A DNA stretch of 64,000 nucleotides from Bacteroidota bacterium (GTDB lineage: Bacteria; Bacteroidota; Bacteroidia; Bacteroidales; JAGONC01). The first letter of the stretch is position 1; every line of letters starts with the position of its first letter. The position numbers were made by a program, and so were the translations under genes. This document shows, piece after piece, positions 15,764 to 25,848 of the stretch. The DNA lies in the NCBI GenBank assembly GCA_022711405.1, contig JAKLFC010000001.1, positions 62,001 to 126,000 on the forward strand. Direction: 5' to 3'. Below the pieces are notes generated by a model. The model was not told where the DNA came from and did not search any database. It was given only the letters and a program-made list of their open reading frames with translations.

Positions 15764-17296
15764 TTAAAATGGGGGTACCTCCTCATCCTCCATGTTGTTC
15801 ATCTTGCTTGGCCGGGTGTAGCTGTTCCCTGAAGGCTGAAAATTGAGCTCGGTACGGGCGGATACGCCGGCGTCCGTTTCAGGTGCAGCCAGATCCGTAA
15901 ATTTGGCATACTTGGAGATAAAACGGAGATTGATGTCTTTTAGTGCACCATTACGATGCTTGGCAATGCTTAGCTCGGCCTGTCCGAGGGTGGAGTTGCC
16001 CTGTTCGTCTTCGGTGATCTTATAATATTCGGGACGGTACAGGAAGAGTACGATGTCGGCGTCCTGCTCGATGGCACCAGACTCGCGCAGGTCGGAAAGG
16101 ATGGGACGCTTGGTGCCGCCCCTGGTTTCCACAGCACGGCTGAGCTGCGACAGGGCGATGATGGGAACACGCAGCTCCTTGGCCAGGCTCTTCATTGACC
16201 TGGAGATATTGCTGATCTCCTGTTCGCGGTTTCCCCTTCCTTCTGAAGGACTGGACATGAGCTGCAGGTAGTCCAGGATGATCATCTGTACATCATGCTG
16301 GGCCTTTAAACGCCTGCATTTGGCCCTTAATTCGAAAATGGACAGGGCAGGAGTATCGTCAATGTAAAGTGGCGCATCAATCAGGTTGCCGATCTTGGCA
16401 TTCAGCTGCTCCCATTCATATCCTTCAAGGTTGCCTTTCCGAAGCTTTTCGACAGGTAGCTGCGTTTCACTGGAAATCAGTCGGGTGACCAGCTGCAGGG
16501 ATGACATTTCCATGGAAAAAATGGCGACCGGACGTTTGAAGTCCACAGCGACATTTCGAGCCATCGAAAGTGCAAAAGCGGTTTTGCCCATTCCGGGCCG
16601 GGATGCCAGAATGATGAGGTCCGATTTCTGCCAGCCGGAAGTGACGCGGTCGAGCTCCGAAAATCCGGAAGGCACCCCGCTGATTCCTTCCACGTGTTCA
16701 CGGGCTGCCTGTATTTCATTGATCGCCAGATGAACGAGCGTCTGCATCTCGGCAAAATTACGGCGCAGGTTCTGTTCGCTCAGGTCGAACAAATGAGATT
16801 CAGCTTTATCCAGAAGGTCGAAGACATCGGTCGTGTCCTCATATGCATCGTGGATGATCTCTGTCGAAATGCCGATCAGTGAGCGCTGGATGTATTTCTG
16901 GAGGAGGATCCTGGCGTGGTACTCCACATTTGCTGCAGACGCTACCCGGTTGGTTAGCTGCGTGATGTAAAAGGGCCCTCCCACGATCTCCAGTTCCCCG
17001 CTCTGCTTTAATTCATTGGTGACTGTCAGAATATCGATAGGTTCCGATTTGGAGAAAAGCCTTTGTATTGCCGTGAAGATCAGCTGGTGAGCATCCTTGT
17101 AAAAAATTTCGGGTTTCAGGATATCAATGACGGCTGCCAGCGCGTCTTTTTCCAGCATCAGGGCGCCCAGCACAGCCTCTTCCAGGTCCACTGCCTGCGG
17201 AGGAAGCTTGCCCTGATCAATAACTGTCTGTGTAACTGTTGCTTTGGGTACGTTCCTGAGCCGTGTCCGGTCGGTGTTCTTTATCGTTTCTGCCAT
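15764..17296 (-). CDS. dnaB: Replicative DNA helicase
   Basis: Hexameric 5'-3' helicase of the replication fork, 510 residues. The N-terminal DnaB domain begins around PPQAVDLEEAVLGALMLEKDA. The C-terminal RecA-like domain carries Walker A SRPGMGKTAFAL at about residue 230, Walker B MIILDYLQL, and the DnaB signature LSQLSRAVETR with the arginine finger region. A poorly conserved C-terminal tail (SYTRPSKMNNMEDEEVPPF) is usual. It is single copy here and divergent from the thioredoxin-like gene. Confidence 0.97.
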   Translation of the reverse strand: MAETIKNTDRTRLRNVPKATVTQTVIDQGKLPPQAVDLEEAVLGALMLEKDALAAVIDILKPEIFYKDAHQLIFTAIQRLFSKSEPIDILTVTNELKQSGELEIVGGPFYITQLTNRVASAANVEYHARILLQKYIQRSLIGISTEIIHDAYEDTTDVFDLLDKAESHLFDLSEQNLRRNFAEMQTLVHLAINEIQAAREHVEGISGVPSGFSELDRVTSGWQKSDLIILASRPGMGKTAFALSMARNVAVDFKRPVAIFSMEMSSLQLVTRLISSETQLPVEKLRKGNLEGYEWEQLNAKIGNLIDAPLYIDDTPALSIFELRAKCRRLKAQHDVQMIILDYLQLMSSPSEGRGNREQEISNISRSMKSLAKELRVPIIALSQLSRAVETRGGTKRPILSDLRESGAIEQDADIVLFLYRPEYYKITEDEQGNSTLGQAELSIAKHRNGALKDINLRFISKYAKFTDLAAPETDAGVSARTELNFQPSGNSYTRPSKMNNMEDEEVPPF

Positions 17297-17418
17297 GTCC
17301 CAAAATTAATACATTAACCGTAATGGCAGAGGCTGACCTGCAATTAAATGTTAACCGGCAGGGACAGGACGGTGTTATTAAGTTGTTAATTAAAAACTCC
17401 CTGTGATGGTAAAAAATA

Positions 17419-17426
17419 TAATTTTG
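17419..17426 (+). promoter_or_regulatory. -7 box (TAATTTTG) candidate for the TlpA-like gene
   Basis: Matches TAnnTTTG 42 bases before the ATG at 17469. No TTG lies about 20 bases upstream, so the promoter assignment is tentative. Confidence 0.35.
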
Positions 17427-17468
17427 TCTTTCAATAATTTCGATTATTTTAAGCTTAAATTATTTTAA

Positions 17469-18581
17469 ATGAGAATCTTAAGTTTACTGGTGCTGTTTCT
17501 CTGCCTGAACTTTGCACGTCCTTTGGCCCAGAATCCGGATGTCTCCATCACCGGAAAGCTTCAGATGGATACGGCGTATCGTACGATCTATGCTGAAAAC
17601 TTTGACCGCAGGCCCAAAATAATCGACAGTAGCCTCATTGATGCCAACGGACAGTTCAGAATAGAGCTGGTTGCAGAATCCCTGACGTTTATCAAATTGA
17701 AGCTGGATCCTTCGAATTACCTGATCCTGGTCATTTTACCCGGTGAACAGATAAGTGTTGCCAGCCTGGCGAGTGCCCTGGCGAGGGATCCCATCATTCA
17801 GGGTTCACCCCACAGTTTGCTGCTGCATACCCTCAGTCTGGGAGCGCGGCCCTATGAACAGCGAATGGATTCCCTCCGGAAGCAGGCCAATCTGGTCAGG
17901 CTGACCGATACTACGCGTCAGGAAAGCCAGTCGGGCCTGAAAGAGATGTACGACCGGACGGAAGATTCCCTTAGAACATTCCTACGGACATTCTTTGAGG
18001 AACATCCCTCATCGCCCTCCTGTCTGTTCTATTCCAACCGTCTGCCACTGGATGAAAACCTGCCCACTTTTTCCCGTCTGGATGATTCTCTTTACGCGAG
18101 GTATCCTGAGAATGCCTATGTAAGGGAACTGCATTACGCAGTGACCTCCAAACGGTATATTCAGCCGGGTATGCCGGCACCCGATATCAGTGCCCCGACC
18201 CCTAGTGGAGATACTGCTTCTCTTTATGATCTGAAGGGCAGTATCGTGCTGGTGGATTTCTGGGCGGCCTGGTGCGGACCCTGCAGGAGGGAGAATCCCA
18301 ATGTGGTGGCCATGTATCAGAAATATCATGCAAAAGGATTCGATGTCTTCGGCGTATCACTGGATGAAAGTAAGGAAAACTGGCTAAAGGCCATCCAGGA
18401 CGATTCACTGACCTGGACGCACGTAAGTGATCTGAAGAAATGGGAGTCCACCTGCGCGATGACCTATTCTGTACGCTCCATACCCTTTTCTGTTCTGATC
18501 GACAGGGATGGCCGCATCATTGCCCGTGATCTGAGAGGCTCTGCCCTGAGGAGCAAACTGGAAGAGATCTTTGGATTCTGA
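17469..18581 (+). CDS. TlpA-like thiol:disulfide oxidoreductase
   Basis: A 370-residue exported protein: signal peptide ending ARPLAQ, an N-terminal beta-rich DUF4369-like region (TGKLQMDTAYRTIYAENF), a helical middle, and a C-terminal thioredoxin fold from about residue 235. The active site is WAAWCGPCRREN with Cys269 and Cys272. Such proteins are periplasmic and keep cysteines of cytochromes or other exported proteins reduced; in Bacteroidota they are numerous and individually uncharacterised. It stands alone, without cytochrome maturation genes nearby. Confidence 0.85.
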   Translation: MRILSLLVLFLCLNFARPLAQNPDVSITGKLQMDTAYRTIYAENFDRRPKIIDSSLIDANGQFRIELVAESLTFIKLKLDPSNYLILVILPGEQISVASLASALARDPIIQGSPHSLLLHTLSLGARPYEQRMDSLRKQANLVRLTDTTRQESQSGLKEMYDRTEDSLRTFLRTFFEEHPSSPSCLFYSNRLPLDENLPTFSRLDDSLYARYPENAYVRELHYAVTSKRYIQPGMPAPDISAPTPSGDTASLYDLKGSIVLVDFWAAWCGPCRRENPNVVAMYQKYHAKGFDVFGVSLDESKENWLKAIQDDSLTWTHVSDLKKWESTCAMTYSVRSIPFSVLIDRDGRIIARDLRGSALRSKLEEIFGF

Positions 18582-18709
18582 AACCGTGGATTGCCATGAT
18601 GTTATCAACAATCCGCTGTGTATTGTTTTCTTTGGAACGATGCTGACAGATGGAATAATCACTGTAAGTTAGCATTGCCAAAACCTCAGGAACCAATTCG
18701 ATCATCCGG

Positions 18710-18940
18710 ATGAGAAAACGAAAACGCGTCAAATTCAGGACCATTGAGCTTAAGCTGTCCCCGCGCCAGAAACAATCCCTTGAAAATTACTGCCAGGCCC
18801 GTCACACAACTCCGGTAAAACTGATCAAAAAGTGTATCCGGAGATACACGGAAGGCTTTGCCAGGAATGTCCCTGAAGAATACTATGTTACTGAAAAACA
18901 GCTTGTACTTTTCAATGACGCGGAAGAAAGCAAAGGCTGA
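18710..18940 (+). CDS. Small basic protein, possible ribbon-helix-helix DNA-binding
   Basis: A 76-residue protein starting MRKRKRVKFRTIELKLS. A basic N-terminal strand followed by two predicted helices (PRQKQSLENYCQARH, then VKLIKKCIRRYTEGF) fits a ribbon-helix-helix-like arrangement, though it could also be a ribosome- or RNA-binding protein. The last third is acidic. Codon use and position between two well-supported genes (129 bases after the TlpA-like gene, 38 bases before the convergent recR stop) favour a real gene. Function unknown. Confidence 0.6.
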   Translation: MRKRKRVKFRTIELKLSPRQKQSLENYCQARHTTPVKLIKKCIRRYTEGFARNVPEEYYVTEKQLVLFNDAEESKG

Positions 18941-18978
18941 CCATCCCGCGGAGGAAGGAAACATGTCCTGATATGGGA

Positions 18979-19599
18979 TTATTTTGAAAGCGGCCCTTCG
19001 TACCGTGTCCTGTTGATGATGGAACGTCCCAGGGTCAGTTCGTCGGTATATTCCAGGTCGTCGCCCACAGCTACCCCCCGGGCGATCATTGAGAACTTCA
19101 CGGAATAATCCTGTAATCGTCTGAAAAGGTAAAAATTGGTCGTATCGCCTTCAATGGTGGCAGGAAGGGCGAAGATCACCTCTTCGATATGCTGTTCACT
19201 GACCCTGTGCTCAAGGGAGTCAATGTTGAGGTCATGCGGGCCGATACCGTCCACCGGTGAGATGATACCCCCAAGGATGTGGTACATGCCGTTGAACTGC
19301 GCGGTATTCTCAATGGCAAGCACATCTCTTGAATCTTCCACGACGCAAAGGATCGCGCGGTTGCGTTTGGGATTGGAACAGATCGGACACATTCCGGTAT
19401 CTGAAATATTATGGCAGTTACTGCAGTACCTTATCTCCTGCCTCAGCCGTATCAATGCGCTGGCAAGCGCCTCGGATGTCTGAAGATCCTCCCTGAGCAA
19501 ATGCAGCGCCAGCCGCAGGGCAGTCCGCTTTCCGATCCCGGGGAGTTTGGACAGTTCCTTTACAGCGTCTTCAAGAAGTTTTGACGGATAGATATCCAC
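18979..19599 (-). CDS. recR: Recombination protein RecR
   Basis: A 206-residue partner of RecO in loading RecA at gaps. Shown by the N-terminal helix-hairpin-helix ([20 protein letters not shown]), a C4 zinc finger ([16 protein letters not shown]) and the TOPRIM domain starting [16 protein letters not shown]. The C-terminal [13 protein letters not shown] matches the conserved tail. Length equals the family norm. It is convergent with the small basic protein and divergent from the MORN-repeat gene. Confidence 0.96.
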   Translation of the reverse strand: MDIYPSKLLEDAVKELSKLPGIGKRTALRLALHLLREDLQTSEALASALIRLRQEIRYCSNCHNISDTGMCPICSNPKRNRAILCVVEDSRDVLAIENTAQFNGMYHILGGIISPVDGIGPHDLNIDSLEHRVSEQHIEEVIFALPATIEGDTTNFYLFRRLQDYSVKFSMIARGVAVGDDLEYTDELTLGRSIINRTRYEGPLSK

Positions 19600-19734
19600 G
19601 GATCAGGTTTTGAATAAATGGTACAAGCCAAAATGGTGAAAAATGTGTTTCTTTGCAAAATTATCCTAAAAAAGAACCCGACTAAATAATCCTTGTTCAT
19701 TTTCGTTAGTTCTGGATAAAATGAGGAACCATCC

Positions 19735-20466
19735 ATGAAAACATTTCCGTTGATGTGGCTCACCCGGGGGATCGTCCTGATTGCATTTCCTATTCTTTCG
19801 GCTTTCGGGCAGGATGGCATTAATCAACTGGACGCCTCCGGCAAAAAACAGGGCATCTGGGAAAAGAGGGATACGCTGGGTGCGCTGATCTATAAAGGTC
19901 AATTTGAGCAGGATCTTCCCGTTGGCCAGTTCACGTATTATTACCCCGCGGGTACAGTAAAGGCTGTCACTGTCCACACACTTCCCGGGAAAAAGGAAGA
20001 AACGGTGATCTATCATGAGAATGGACAGAAAATGGCCCAGGGTAATTATTCTGAAGCAAAAAAGGACAGCGCCTGGTCGTATTACGATGAAGAGGGAATA
20101 CTCATTTCGGTTGAGCATTATGACAGGGGGATCAGGACCGGGATATGGAAAACGTATTACATGAATGGAGGGGTGTCAGAGGAATTTTACTGGAAACAGG
20201 ATAAAAAGGAAGGACCCTGGAACCAGTATTATTCGGACGGATCCAGGAAACTTACCGCCTTCTATTCCAACGGACTCAGGAACGGGGATTTCAGCCTGTA
20301 CTTCCCGAATGAGCAATTGATGGTCGGGGGGCTGTACGTTAATGATAAACGTGAGGGGGAGTGGAAGTATTACATGGAGGACGGGCGCCTGCAAAAAGTA
20401 CGTCAGTACACCAATGGATATCTGATCAGCGAGGTGGTCTACATTGATATTGAGAAAGAACCCTGA
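19735..20466 (+). CDS. MORN/YwqK-type repeat protein, exported
   Basis: A 243-residue protein with a signal peptide (about MKTFPLMWLTRGIVLIAFP) and then tandem repeats of about 23 residues with the pattern G-x-W-x-x-Y-y-x-x-G. Examples are KDSAWSYYDEEG, RTGIWKTYYMNGG, KEGPWNQYYSDG, RNGDFSLYFPNEQ and REGEWKYYMEDG. Databases often name this fold toxin-antitoxin system YwqK family antitoxin, but there is no toxin neighbour and the protein is exported, so that name should not be taken as function. Role unknown; repeats probably form an extended beta surface. Confidence 0.75.
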   Translation: MKTFPLMWLTRGIVLIAFPILSAFGQDGINQLDASGKKQGIWEKRDTLGALIYKGQFEQDLPVGQFTYYYPAGTVKAVTVHTLPGKKEETVIYHENGQKMAQGNYSEAKKDSAWSYYDEEGILISVEHYDRGIRTGIWKTYYMNGGVSEEFYWKQDKKEGPWNQYYSDGSRKLTAFYSNGLRNGDFSLYFPNEQLMVGGLYVNDKREGEWKYYMEDGRLQKVRQYTNGYLISEVVYIDIEKEP

Positions 20467-20490
20467 CAGCCTTTTTCCTACCGCAGGGCT

Positions 20491-21141
20491 TCAGAAGAAT
20501 TTTCGTACCTCCTTCAGGTCACTGATCACGCGATCATGCACTGCATCCAGCCGGTTCCTTGACTGGTGGCCGTCAGCGACCAGTAAACAGTCACATGTGA
20601 TATGGTCTGCCACCTCAAGGTCATGCAGGGTGTCGCCAATCAGACAGGCAGAGGCCGGACTGACGTTCATGTCATGAATGGCTCTAAGGGCTATATCCGC
20701 TTTGCTGAATGCATAATGATCGCTGAGTCCTTCGATCCTTTCGAAAAAATGACGGATCCCTTTTTGTGCGACCGAATCCGACAGGGCATTCTGTTCCATC
20801 GCTGAGATCATCACCTGCCGGTATTCCCTACGGGCAAGATATTCCAGCACAGCAAAGGCTTCATCATGCAGCGGTGCTGACGGAAGCTTTTGCATGTACA
20901 GGCCGATAAATTCCATGGCCAGTGCATCCCATGATTCCTTTTCTATATCCCAGCCGATCTTCCGGTAGTAATTGATCACCGGAAAGGTGAACACTTCCCT
21001 GTAATGATCCAGGGATAGCACGGGCATGCCTCTCCGTGAGAGCATGGTATTCATGGATGCCATGCATACTTCCACGTCATCGAGCAGAGTGCCGTTCCAA
21101 TCCCACAGGATGACTTCTACAGGCCTTGTTCGTTTTATCAT
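20491..21141 (-). CDS. HAD-family phosphatase (phosphoglycolate phosphatase-like)
   Basis: A 216-residue cytoplasmic hydrolase. Motif I is ILWDWNGTLLDD (Asp nucleophile), motif II MISAMEQN, motif III the lysine in FSKADIA, and motif IV CLIGDTLHDLEVA. The cap insertion between motifs I and II is the small helical type of the Gph-like group. Substrate cannot be told from sequence. The start overlaps the clpB stop by 4 bases (ATGA), so translation is coupled to the chaperone gene. Confidence 0.85.
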   Translation of the reverse strand: MIKRTRPVEVILWDWNGTLLDDVEVCMASMNTMLSRRGMPVLSLDHYREVFTFPVINYYRKIGWDIEKESWDALAMEFIGLYMQKLPSAPLHDEAFAVLEYLARREYRQVMISAMEQNALSDSVAQKGIRHFFERIEGLSDHYAFSKADIALRAIHDMNVSPASACLIGDTLHDLEVADHITCDCLLVADGHQSRNRLDAVHDRVISDLKEVRKFF

Positions 21142-23741
21142 TCTCCGCCGGCTTTCTGGTTCTCAAAGATAAGCCGATTACCTGTTGCATCGACAAGGAT
21201 GCAGAAATCCTTATTCACTTTCCCGGCGAGAATCATTTTTGACAGTTCATTCAGCAGTTCACGCTGAATGACCCGCTTGAGGGGCCTGGCACCGTACTGT
21301 GGATCGTACCCTCTCGTAGCAAGTACATCAATGGCCCGCGGTGTGACCTTCATCTGCAACTCATTACCTTCCATCATTTTACTGATACTGGCAATCTGGA
21401 GCAGGACGATCTGCCGGATCTCTTCCCTGGTGAGCGGTTTGAACATGATGATCTCATCAATCCGGTTCAGGAACTCTGGACGAATGGTCCTGCGCAGCAG
21501 ATCAAAGACCTCTTCCCTGGTCTGGAGGAAAAGCTTTTCGTTATCTGGTTCGCCCTCTGAGTAATGTTCCTGGATAAGGTGCGAGCCGATGTTGGAGGTC
21601 ATGATGATGATGGTATTCCTGAAATCTGCCATCCTCCCCTTGTTGTCCGTCAGTCTTCCGTCATCCAACACCTGCAGCAGGATATTGAAAACATCAGGGT
21701 GCGCTTTCTCAATCTCATCCAGCAGAACAACGGAATAAGGCTTCCTTCTCGCTTTCTCGGTCAGCTGGCCACCTTCTTCATATCCGATATAACCCGGAGG
21801 GGCTCCGATGAGACGTGATACCGTGTGACGTTCCTGGTATTCCGACATGTCAATGCGTATCATTGCGTTTTCATCGTTGAACAGAAATTCGGCAAGCGCC
21901 TTGGCCAATTCGGTCTTTCCGACGCCGGTGGTTCCCAGAAAGATAAAAGAACCGACAGGTCGGCGCGGATCCTGTAGCCCGGCACGGCTGCGGCGTATGG
22001 CATCAGCGATCGCCTGAATGGCCTGGTTCTGTCCGACCACCCTTTTATGAAGCTCCTCTTCCAGGTTCAGGAGTTTATCCCGTTCACTCTGCAGCATCCG
22101 GCTCACCGGTATGCCTGTCCACCGCGAAACGATTTCGGCAATCTCCTCCGCACCCACTTCCTCCCTGATCATGGGCGAATCTCCCTGTAATAGAACCAGG
22201 CTTCTGCTCAGGGACTCCACTTCCTGTTCCGCATCACGGATCCTCCCGTACCGCAATTCTGCCACCCGGCCATAATTACCTTCTCTCTCCGCCTGCTCTG
22301 CCTCGAATTTGAGCTCTTCGATCTGCTTCTTATAGGACTGGATCTTTTCGACAATCTCCTTTTCATTCTTCCACCGGGCTCGTAACTGGGTTCGCCCGTC
22401 GTTCAGTTCCGATAACTCTCTGGTCAGGTCCTGGAGCTTTGCCTCGTCGTTCTCGCGTTTGATGGCCTCCTTCTCGATCTCCAGCTGCCTGATCCTGCGC
22501 TCCAGCTCATCCAGATCCTCGGGTAACGAATTGATTTCCAGGCGCAGCTTGGCAGCCGCTTCATCGATCAGGTCGATGGCCTTGTCGGGCAGGAATCGGT
22601 CGGTGATGTATCGCTGCGACAGTTCAACGGCGGCGATGATGGCCTCATCCTTGATCCTGACCTGGTGATGGGTCTCGTAACGTTCTTTCAGACCCCTCAG
22701 GATAGAAATGGTATCCATCCTGTCAGGCTCATCCACCATGACGATCTGGAAACGCCTCTCAAGGGCTTTGTCCTTTTCAAAATATTTCTGATATTCTTTC
22801 AGGGTTGTGGCTCCAATCGCCCGTAATTCCCCCCTGGCCAGCGCCGGCTTTAGGATGTTGGCTGCATCCATGGCGCCTTCACTGGCTCCGGCCCCCACCA
22901 GGGTATGGATCTCATCAATGAACAGAACGATCTCTCCATTGGAGCCTACCACTTCTTTCACCACACTTTTAAGCCGTTCCTCAAATTCACCTTTATACTT
23001 GGCCCCGGCAATCAACGCACCCATGTCAAGGGAATATATCTGCTTTGATTTCAGGGTTTCGGGTACATCGCCATTGATGATCCGGTGCGCCAGTCCTTCT
23101 GCAATGGCGGTCTTGCCAACACCGGGCTCACCGATGAGGATGGGATTGTTCTTTGTTCGCCGGGAAAGGATCTGAAGGATCCTTCGGATCTCTTCATCCC
23201 TTCCAATGACAGGGTCGAGTTTACCCTGGCGCGCCAGATCATTCAGGTTACGGGCATATTTCGAAAGTGCCTGGTAGGTTTCCTCAGCGGTCGGACTGGT
23301 GACTGATCCGCCTTTTCTTAGCTCACGGATGGCTGCTTTCAGATCCTTTTCTGTTACGCCGCTGTCCCTGAGCAACTGTGCAGCCGTATCCCGGCCTGTC
23401 AGAATGGCAAGAAGGATATGCTCTATGGCTATGTATTCATCTGCAAACTCCTTCAGGTAGCCCGAAGCTCTCTGCAGGGCATTGCTGGCATCAGGGGTCA
23501 GGTAAGGTTCACCGCCTGCAACCCTGGGATAGGACTGGATCACCCTATCGAGAGCCTGCTGCAGGTTAGGGACGTGAATGTTCAGCTTTTTCAGTAGAAA
23601 CGGAACCACATATTCATCCACCATAAGCATCGCTTTGAGCATATGGGTCGTCTCGATGGCCTGATGCTGGTTCCCGGCCGCAATTTCCTGCGCATGCTGA
23701 AGCACTTCCTGTGACTTTATGGTAAAATGATTCAGGTTCAT
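21138..23741 (-). CDS. clpB: ATP-dependent disaggregase ClpB
   Basis: An 867-residue AAA+ hexamer that threads aggregated proteins, working with DnaK. Domains in order: N-terminal Clp repeat domain (about 1-145), first ATPase with GEPGVGKTA near residue 205, the long coiled-coil M-domain (about 400-530, rich in Glu/Lys/Arg), and the second ATPase with [10 protein letters not shown] near residue 605, then [14 protein letters not shown]. The M-domain distinguishes it from ClpA/ClpC. No CIRCE element was seen upstream, but a 17-bp inverted repeat lies 74 bases before the start. Confidence 0.96.
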   Translation of the reverse strand: MNLNHFTIKSQEVLQHAQEIAAGNQHQAIETTHMLKAMLMVDEYVVPFLLKKLNIHVPNLQQALDRVIQSYPRVAGGEPYLTPDASNALQRASGYLKEFADEYIAIEHILLAILTGRDTAAQLLRDSGVTEKDLKAAIRELRKGGSVTSPTAEETYQALSKYARNLNDLARQGKLDPVIGRDEEIRRILQILSRRTKNNPILIGEPGVGKTAIAEGLAHRIINGDVPETLKSKQIYSLDMGALIAGAKYKGEFEERLKSVVKEVVGSNGEIVLFIDEIHTLVGAGASEGAMDAANILKPALARGELRAIGATTLKEYQKYFEKDKALERRFQIVMVDEPDRMDTISILRGLKERYETHHQVRIKDEAIIAAVELSQRYITDRFLPDKAIDLIDEAAAKLRLEINSLPEDLDELERRIRQLEIEKEAIKRENDEAKLQDLTRELSELNDGRTQLRARWKNEKEIVEKIQSYKKQIEELKFEAEQAEREGNYGRVAELRYGRIRDAEQEVESLSRSLVLLQGDSPMIREEVGAEEIAEIVSRWTGIPVSRMLQSERDKLLNLEEELHKRVVGQNQAIQAIADAIRRSRAGLQDPRRPVGSFIFLGTTGVGKTELAKALAEFLFNDENAMIRIDMSEYQERHTVSRLIGAPPGYIGYEEGGQLTEKARRKPYSVVLLDEIEKAHPDVFNILLQVLDDGRLTDNKGRMADFRNTIIIMTSNIGSHLIQEHYSEGEPDNEKLFLQTREEVFDLLRRTIRPEFLNRIDEIIMFKPLTREEIRQIVLLQIASISKMMEGNELQMKVTPRAIDVLATRGYDPQYGARPLKRVIQRELLNELSKMILAGKVNKDFCILVDATGNRLIFENQKAGGE

Positions 23742-23814
23742 GATGATTTATTTTTGATGACACCCTCCCGATCAATATCCCTGCCATTGCTGTAAATGAG
23801 CGGATTACTGCAAA

Positions 23815-23831
23815 ATTGACAGCTTGTCAAT
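23815..23831. promoter_or_regulatory. Inverted repeat between clpB and the gliding-domain gene
   Basis: Arms ATTGACA and TGTCAAT flank GCT. The site is centrally placed in the divergent region and could be an operator for clpB or the + strand gene. It is not the CIRCE sequence of HrcA. Confidence 0.35.
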
Positions 23832-23875
23832 AACATATCTTTCGCTGTGGCGTTATCCTTCTGACATCTTTTTAC

Positions 23876-23883
23876 TAATTTTG
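23876..23883 (+). promoter_or_regulatory. -7 box (TAATTTTG) for the gliding-domain gene
   Basis: A TAnnTTTG match 22 bases before the ATG at 23905. It lies inside the longer open frame that starts at 23824 and so supports the shorter start. No good TTG box was found. Confidence 0.45.
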
Positions 23884-23904
23884 CCCCCTCAAAGGAAATC
23901 CTTA

Positions 23905-25830
23905 ATGAAGAGATTCTGTTTTCTGCTGTGGTGGACAGGTTCAATCCTTTCAGTATTTGCACAATACCCATCAGATACCGTTTTGATCTTTCAGACCGAC
24001 AGCGCTCATTTTTGCAACATCGACAGCCTTTACCTTGATGCAGGTGCAGGATTTGCATCCTATTCCTGGAGCACTGGCGAAGCCACACCTGGTATCTGGA
24101 CATCCGAGACCGGCGCCTATCATGTCACAGTGACCGACGGCGCCGGATCCAGCTATTCCGATTCGGTGTATGTCAACCTGATATCCGCCCAGATACTGCA
24201 ATCCGATACCATCCTCTGTTTTGGGGAGAACCTTGCCCTATCGTTACGGCAAAAACTGCCTGAATGTCAGCTGGCCTATTATCCATTTAACGGTGACACA
24301 AGGGATTACAGCGGAAAGGATAACCATGGTTATTCCTTTGATGCCACCCTGGTTCCCGACCGCTTCAACAATCCGGAAAGTGCGCTGAGCTTCAACGGTA
24401 AGAACAGCTATATGATCGCAACCATTCCTGAAGTCGAGTCGGTATTTTCGGTTGCATTATGGTTCCGCCTGCCGGATACGAGTTTCTGGTACCCTGAAAA
24501 CGAATCCCCGACCTTATTCGATTTTGCCAATGGCCAGGCTGTGGTGCAGGTGATGGGAACCAGGGATGATTATATCGCCTCCGGTAAGCTGGGTAAGATA
24601 CGCCTGAGTCATTTTGAAGCAATCGGCTCTCCCAATAATTTTTCACTGCAGTCTGACGTAAATCCCCCGTTCGAAACATGGCACCATCTGTATACCGTCT
24701 TTAACCTGAGCGGATCGCCCCATGAGATATGGATCGATGGCGTAAAACAGGGTACCCTGACGACCACCGGACAGATCCTTTCATCGGATAATCGTTTTCT
24801 TTATTTTGGCAGAACACAGAGCCTTGAAACACCTGCATCCTATTTCATTGGACGGATCGACGAGGTGAGCATTTATAATTGTATCCTTGACTCCCTGCAA
24901 TTGCACAACCTGATCCAGTCAGGATCGGTCTTTAACTACACCTATTTCTGGGATACCGGCGACACAGCCTCCGTGATCACAGTAGCCCCTGAGGAGGCGC
25001 AAACCTTTTACGGCACTGTTACCGATGGGCTCTATTCATGCTCCGACAGCATTCATGTGGATGTCAACCCGGCCTTGAAGATTAGCCTTGAGCAGATCGA
25101 CAAGGGTTGCCCCGGTGAAGCCAAGGCAAAGGTCCTGGCAAAGGTGTCGGGCGGATCGGCACCTTACACCCTGGAGTGGGATCCGGGAATCAAGTTCCTC
25201 CAGGGTGATACCCTGGCTCTTGGTCTTGTCGACAGCATAAGCTACTCGATTACAGCAACCGACAGTCTTGCCTGTAAGCTAGAGGAAATATTTGAGGTGG
25301 AGGCCCTGCCTGCACCGGAAGTTAAATTCAGCTATACTCCCGAAGAGGTGTACTATCAAAATCCGGTAGTGGCCTTTGTCAGCGAAACCGACAAAGCGGC
25401 CAGCTGGTCCTGGGACTTTGGGGATAACGATAAATCTTCCCTGGAAAGCCCGGAACATGTATTTAACAAGGTGGAAATATATCATGTAGTTCTTACGGTC
25501 ACTGCTGAAAACGGCTGTGTCGATTCCCTTGCCCAGGAAGTTGACGTCAAGGAGGTCGAACTGGTGATCCCGAATGTTTTTACACCAAACGGTGACGGAG
25601 TGAACGATACATTCGTAGTGAGCGAGCTCGATAAGTATATTTCCAATTCGCTGGTGGTATTCAACCGCTGGGGGCGAAAAATTTATGAAGCCAATGACTA
25701 TGTGAGCGGAGATTGGGACGGAGATCGTCTATCTGACGGAACATACTTTTTCATTCTCAAATGCAAGGGATATTTCGAGGTGGAAACCTACAAGGGGACC
25801 ATCAATATTTTTACCGGAGGATTCAAATAA
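23905..25830 (+). CDS. Secreted LamG/PKD protein with T9SS type B (gliding-motility) C-terminal domain
   Basis: A 641-residue surface or secreted protein. The signal peptide MKRFCFLLWWTGSILSVFAQ is followed by Ig-like sequence (YSWSTGEATPGIW), a concanavalin/LamG domain (FNGKNSYMIATIPEVESVF to YFGRTQSLETPASYFIGRID), a PKD-like module (ASWSWDFGDNDKSSLESPEH) and the C-terminal gliding motility-associated domain (PNVFTPNGDGVNDTF, FNRWGRKIYE, DGTYFFILKC). That last domain is the type B signal for the type IX secretion system. Likely a carbohydrate-binding or adhesive surface protein. The start at 23905 is chosen because it gives a proper signal peptide and follows a -7 box; the frame is open back to 23824. 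Confidence 0.85.
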   Translation: MKRFCFLLWWTGSILSVFAQYPSDTVLIFQTDSAHFCNIDSLYLDAGAGFASYSWSTGEATPGIWTSETGAYHVTVTDGAGSSYSDSVYVNLISAQILQSDTILCFGENLALSLRQKLPECQLAYYPFNGDTRDYSGKDNHGYSFDATLVPDRFNNPESALSFNGKNSYMIATIPEVESVFSVALWFRLPDTSFWYPENESPTLFDFANGQAVVQVMGTRDDYIASGKLGKIRLSHFEAIGSPNNFSLQSDVNPPFETWHHLYTVFNLSGSPHEIWIDGVKQGTLTTTGQILSSDNRFLYFGRTQSLETPASYFIGRIDEVSIYNCILDSLQLHNLIQSGSVFNYTYFWDTGDTASVITVAPEEAQTFYGTVTDGLYSCSDSIHVDVNPALKISLEQIDKGCPGEAKAKVLAKVSGGSAPYTLEWDPGIKFLQGDTLALGLVDSISYSITATDSLACKLEEIFEVEALPAPEVKFSYTPEEVYYQNPVVAFVSETDKAASWSWDFGDNDKSSLESPEHVFNKVEIYHVVLTVTAENGCVDSLAQEVDVKEVELVIPNVFTPNGDGVNDTFVVSELDKYISNSLVVFNRWGRKIYEANDYVSGDWDGDRLSDGTYFFILKCKGYFEVETYKGTINIFTGGFK

Positions 25831-25848
25831 CTCCAGGTGCAGGACGAA

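Noticed and set aside
19735..20466. Antitoxin of a toxin-antitoxin pair (YwqK name)
   Set aside because: Protein is exported and no toxin gene is adjacent.
23824..23904. Longer start for the gliding-domain protein
   Set aside because: It would remove the signal peptide from the N-terminus and start upstream of the -7 box at 23876.
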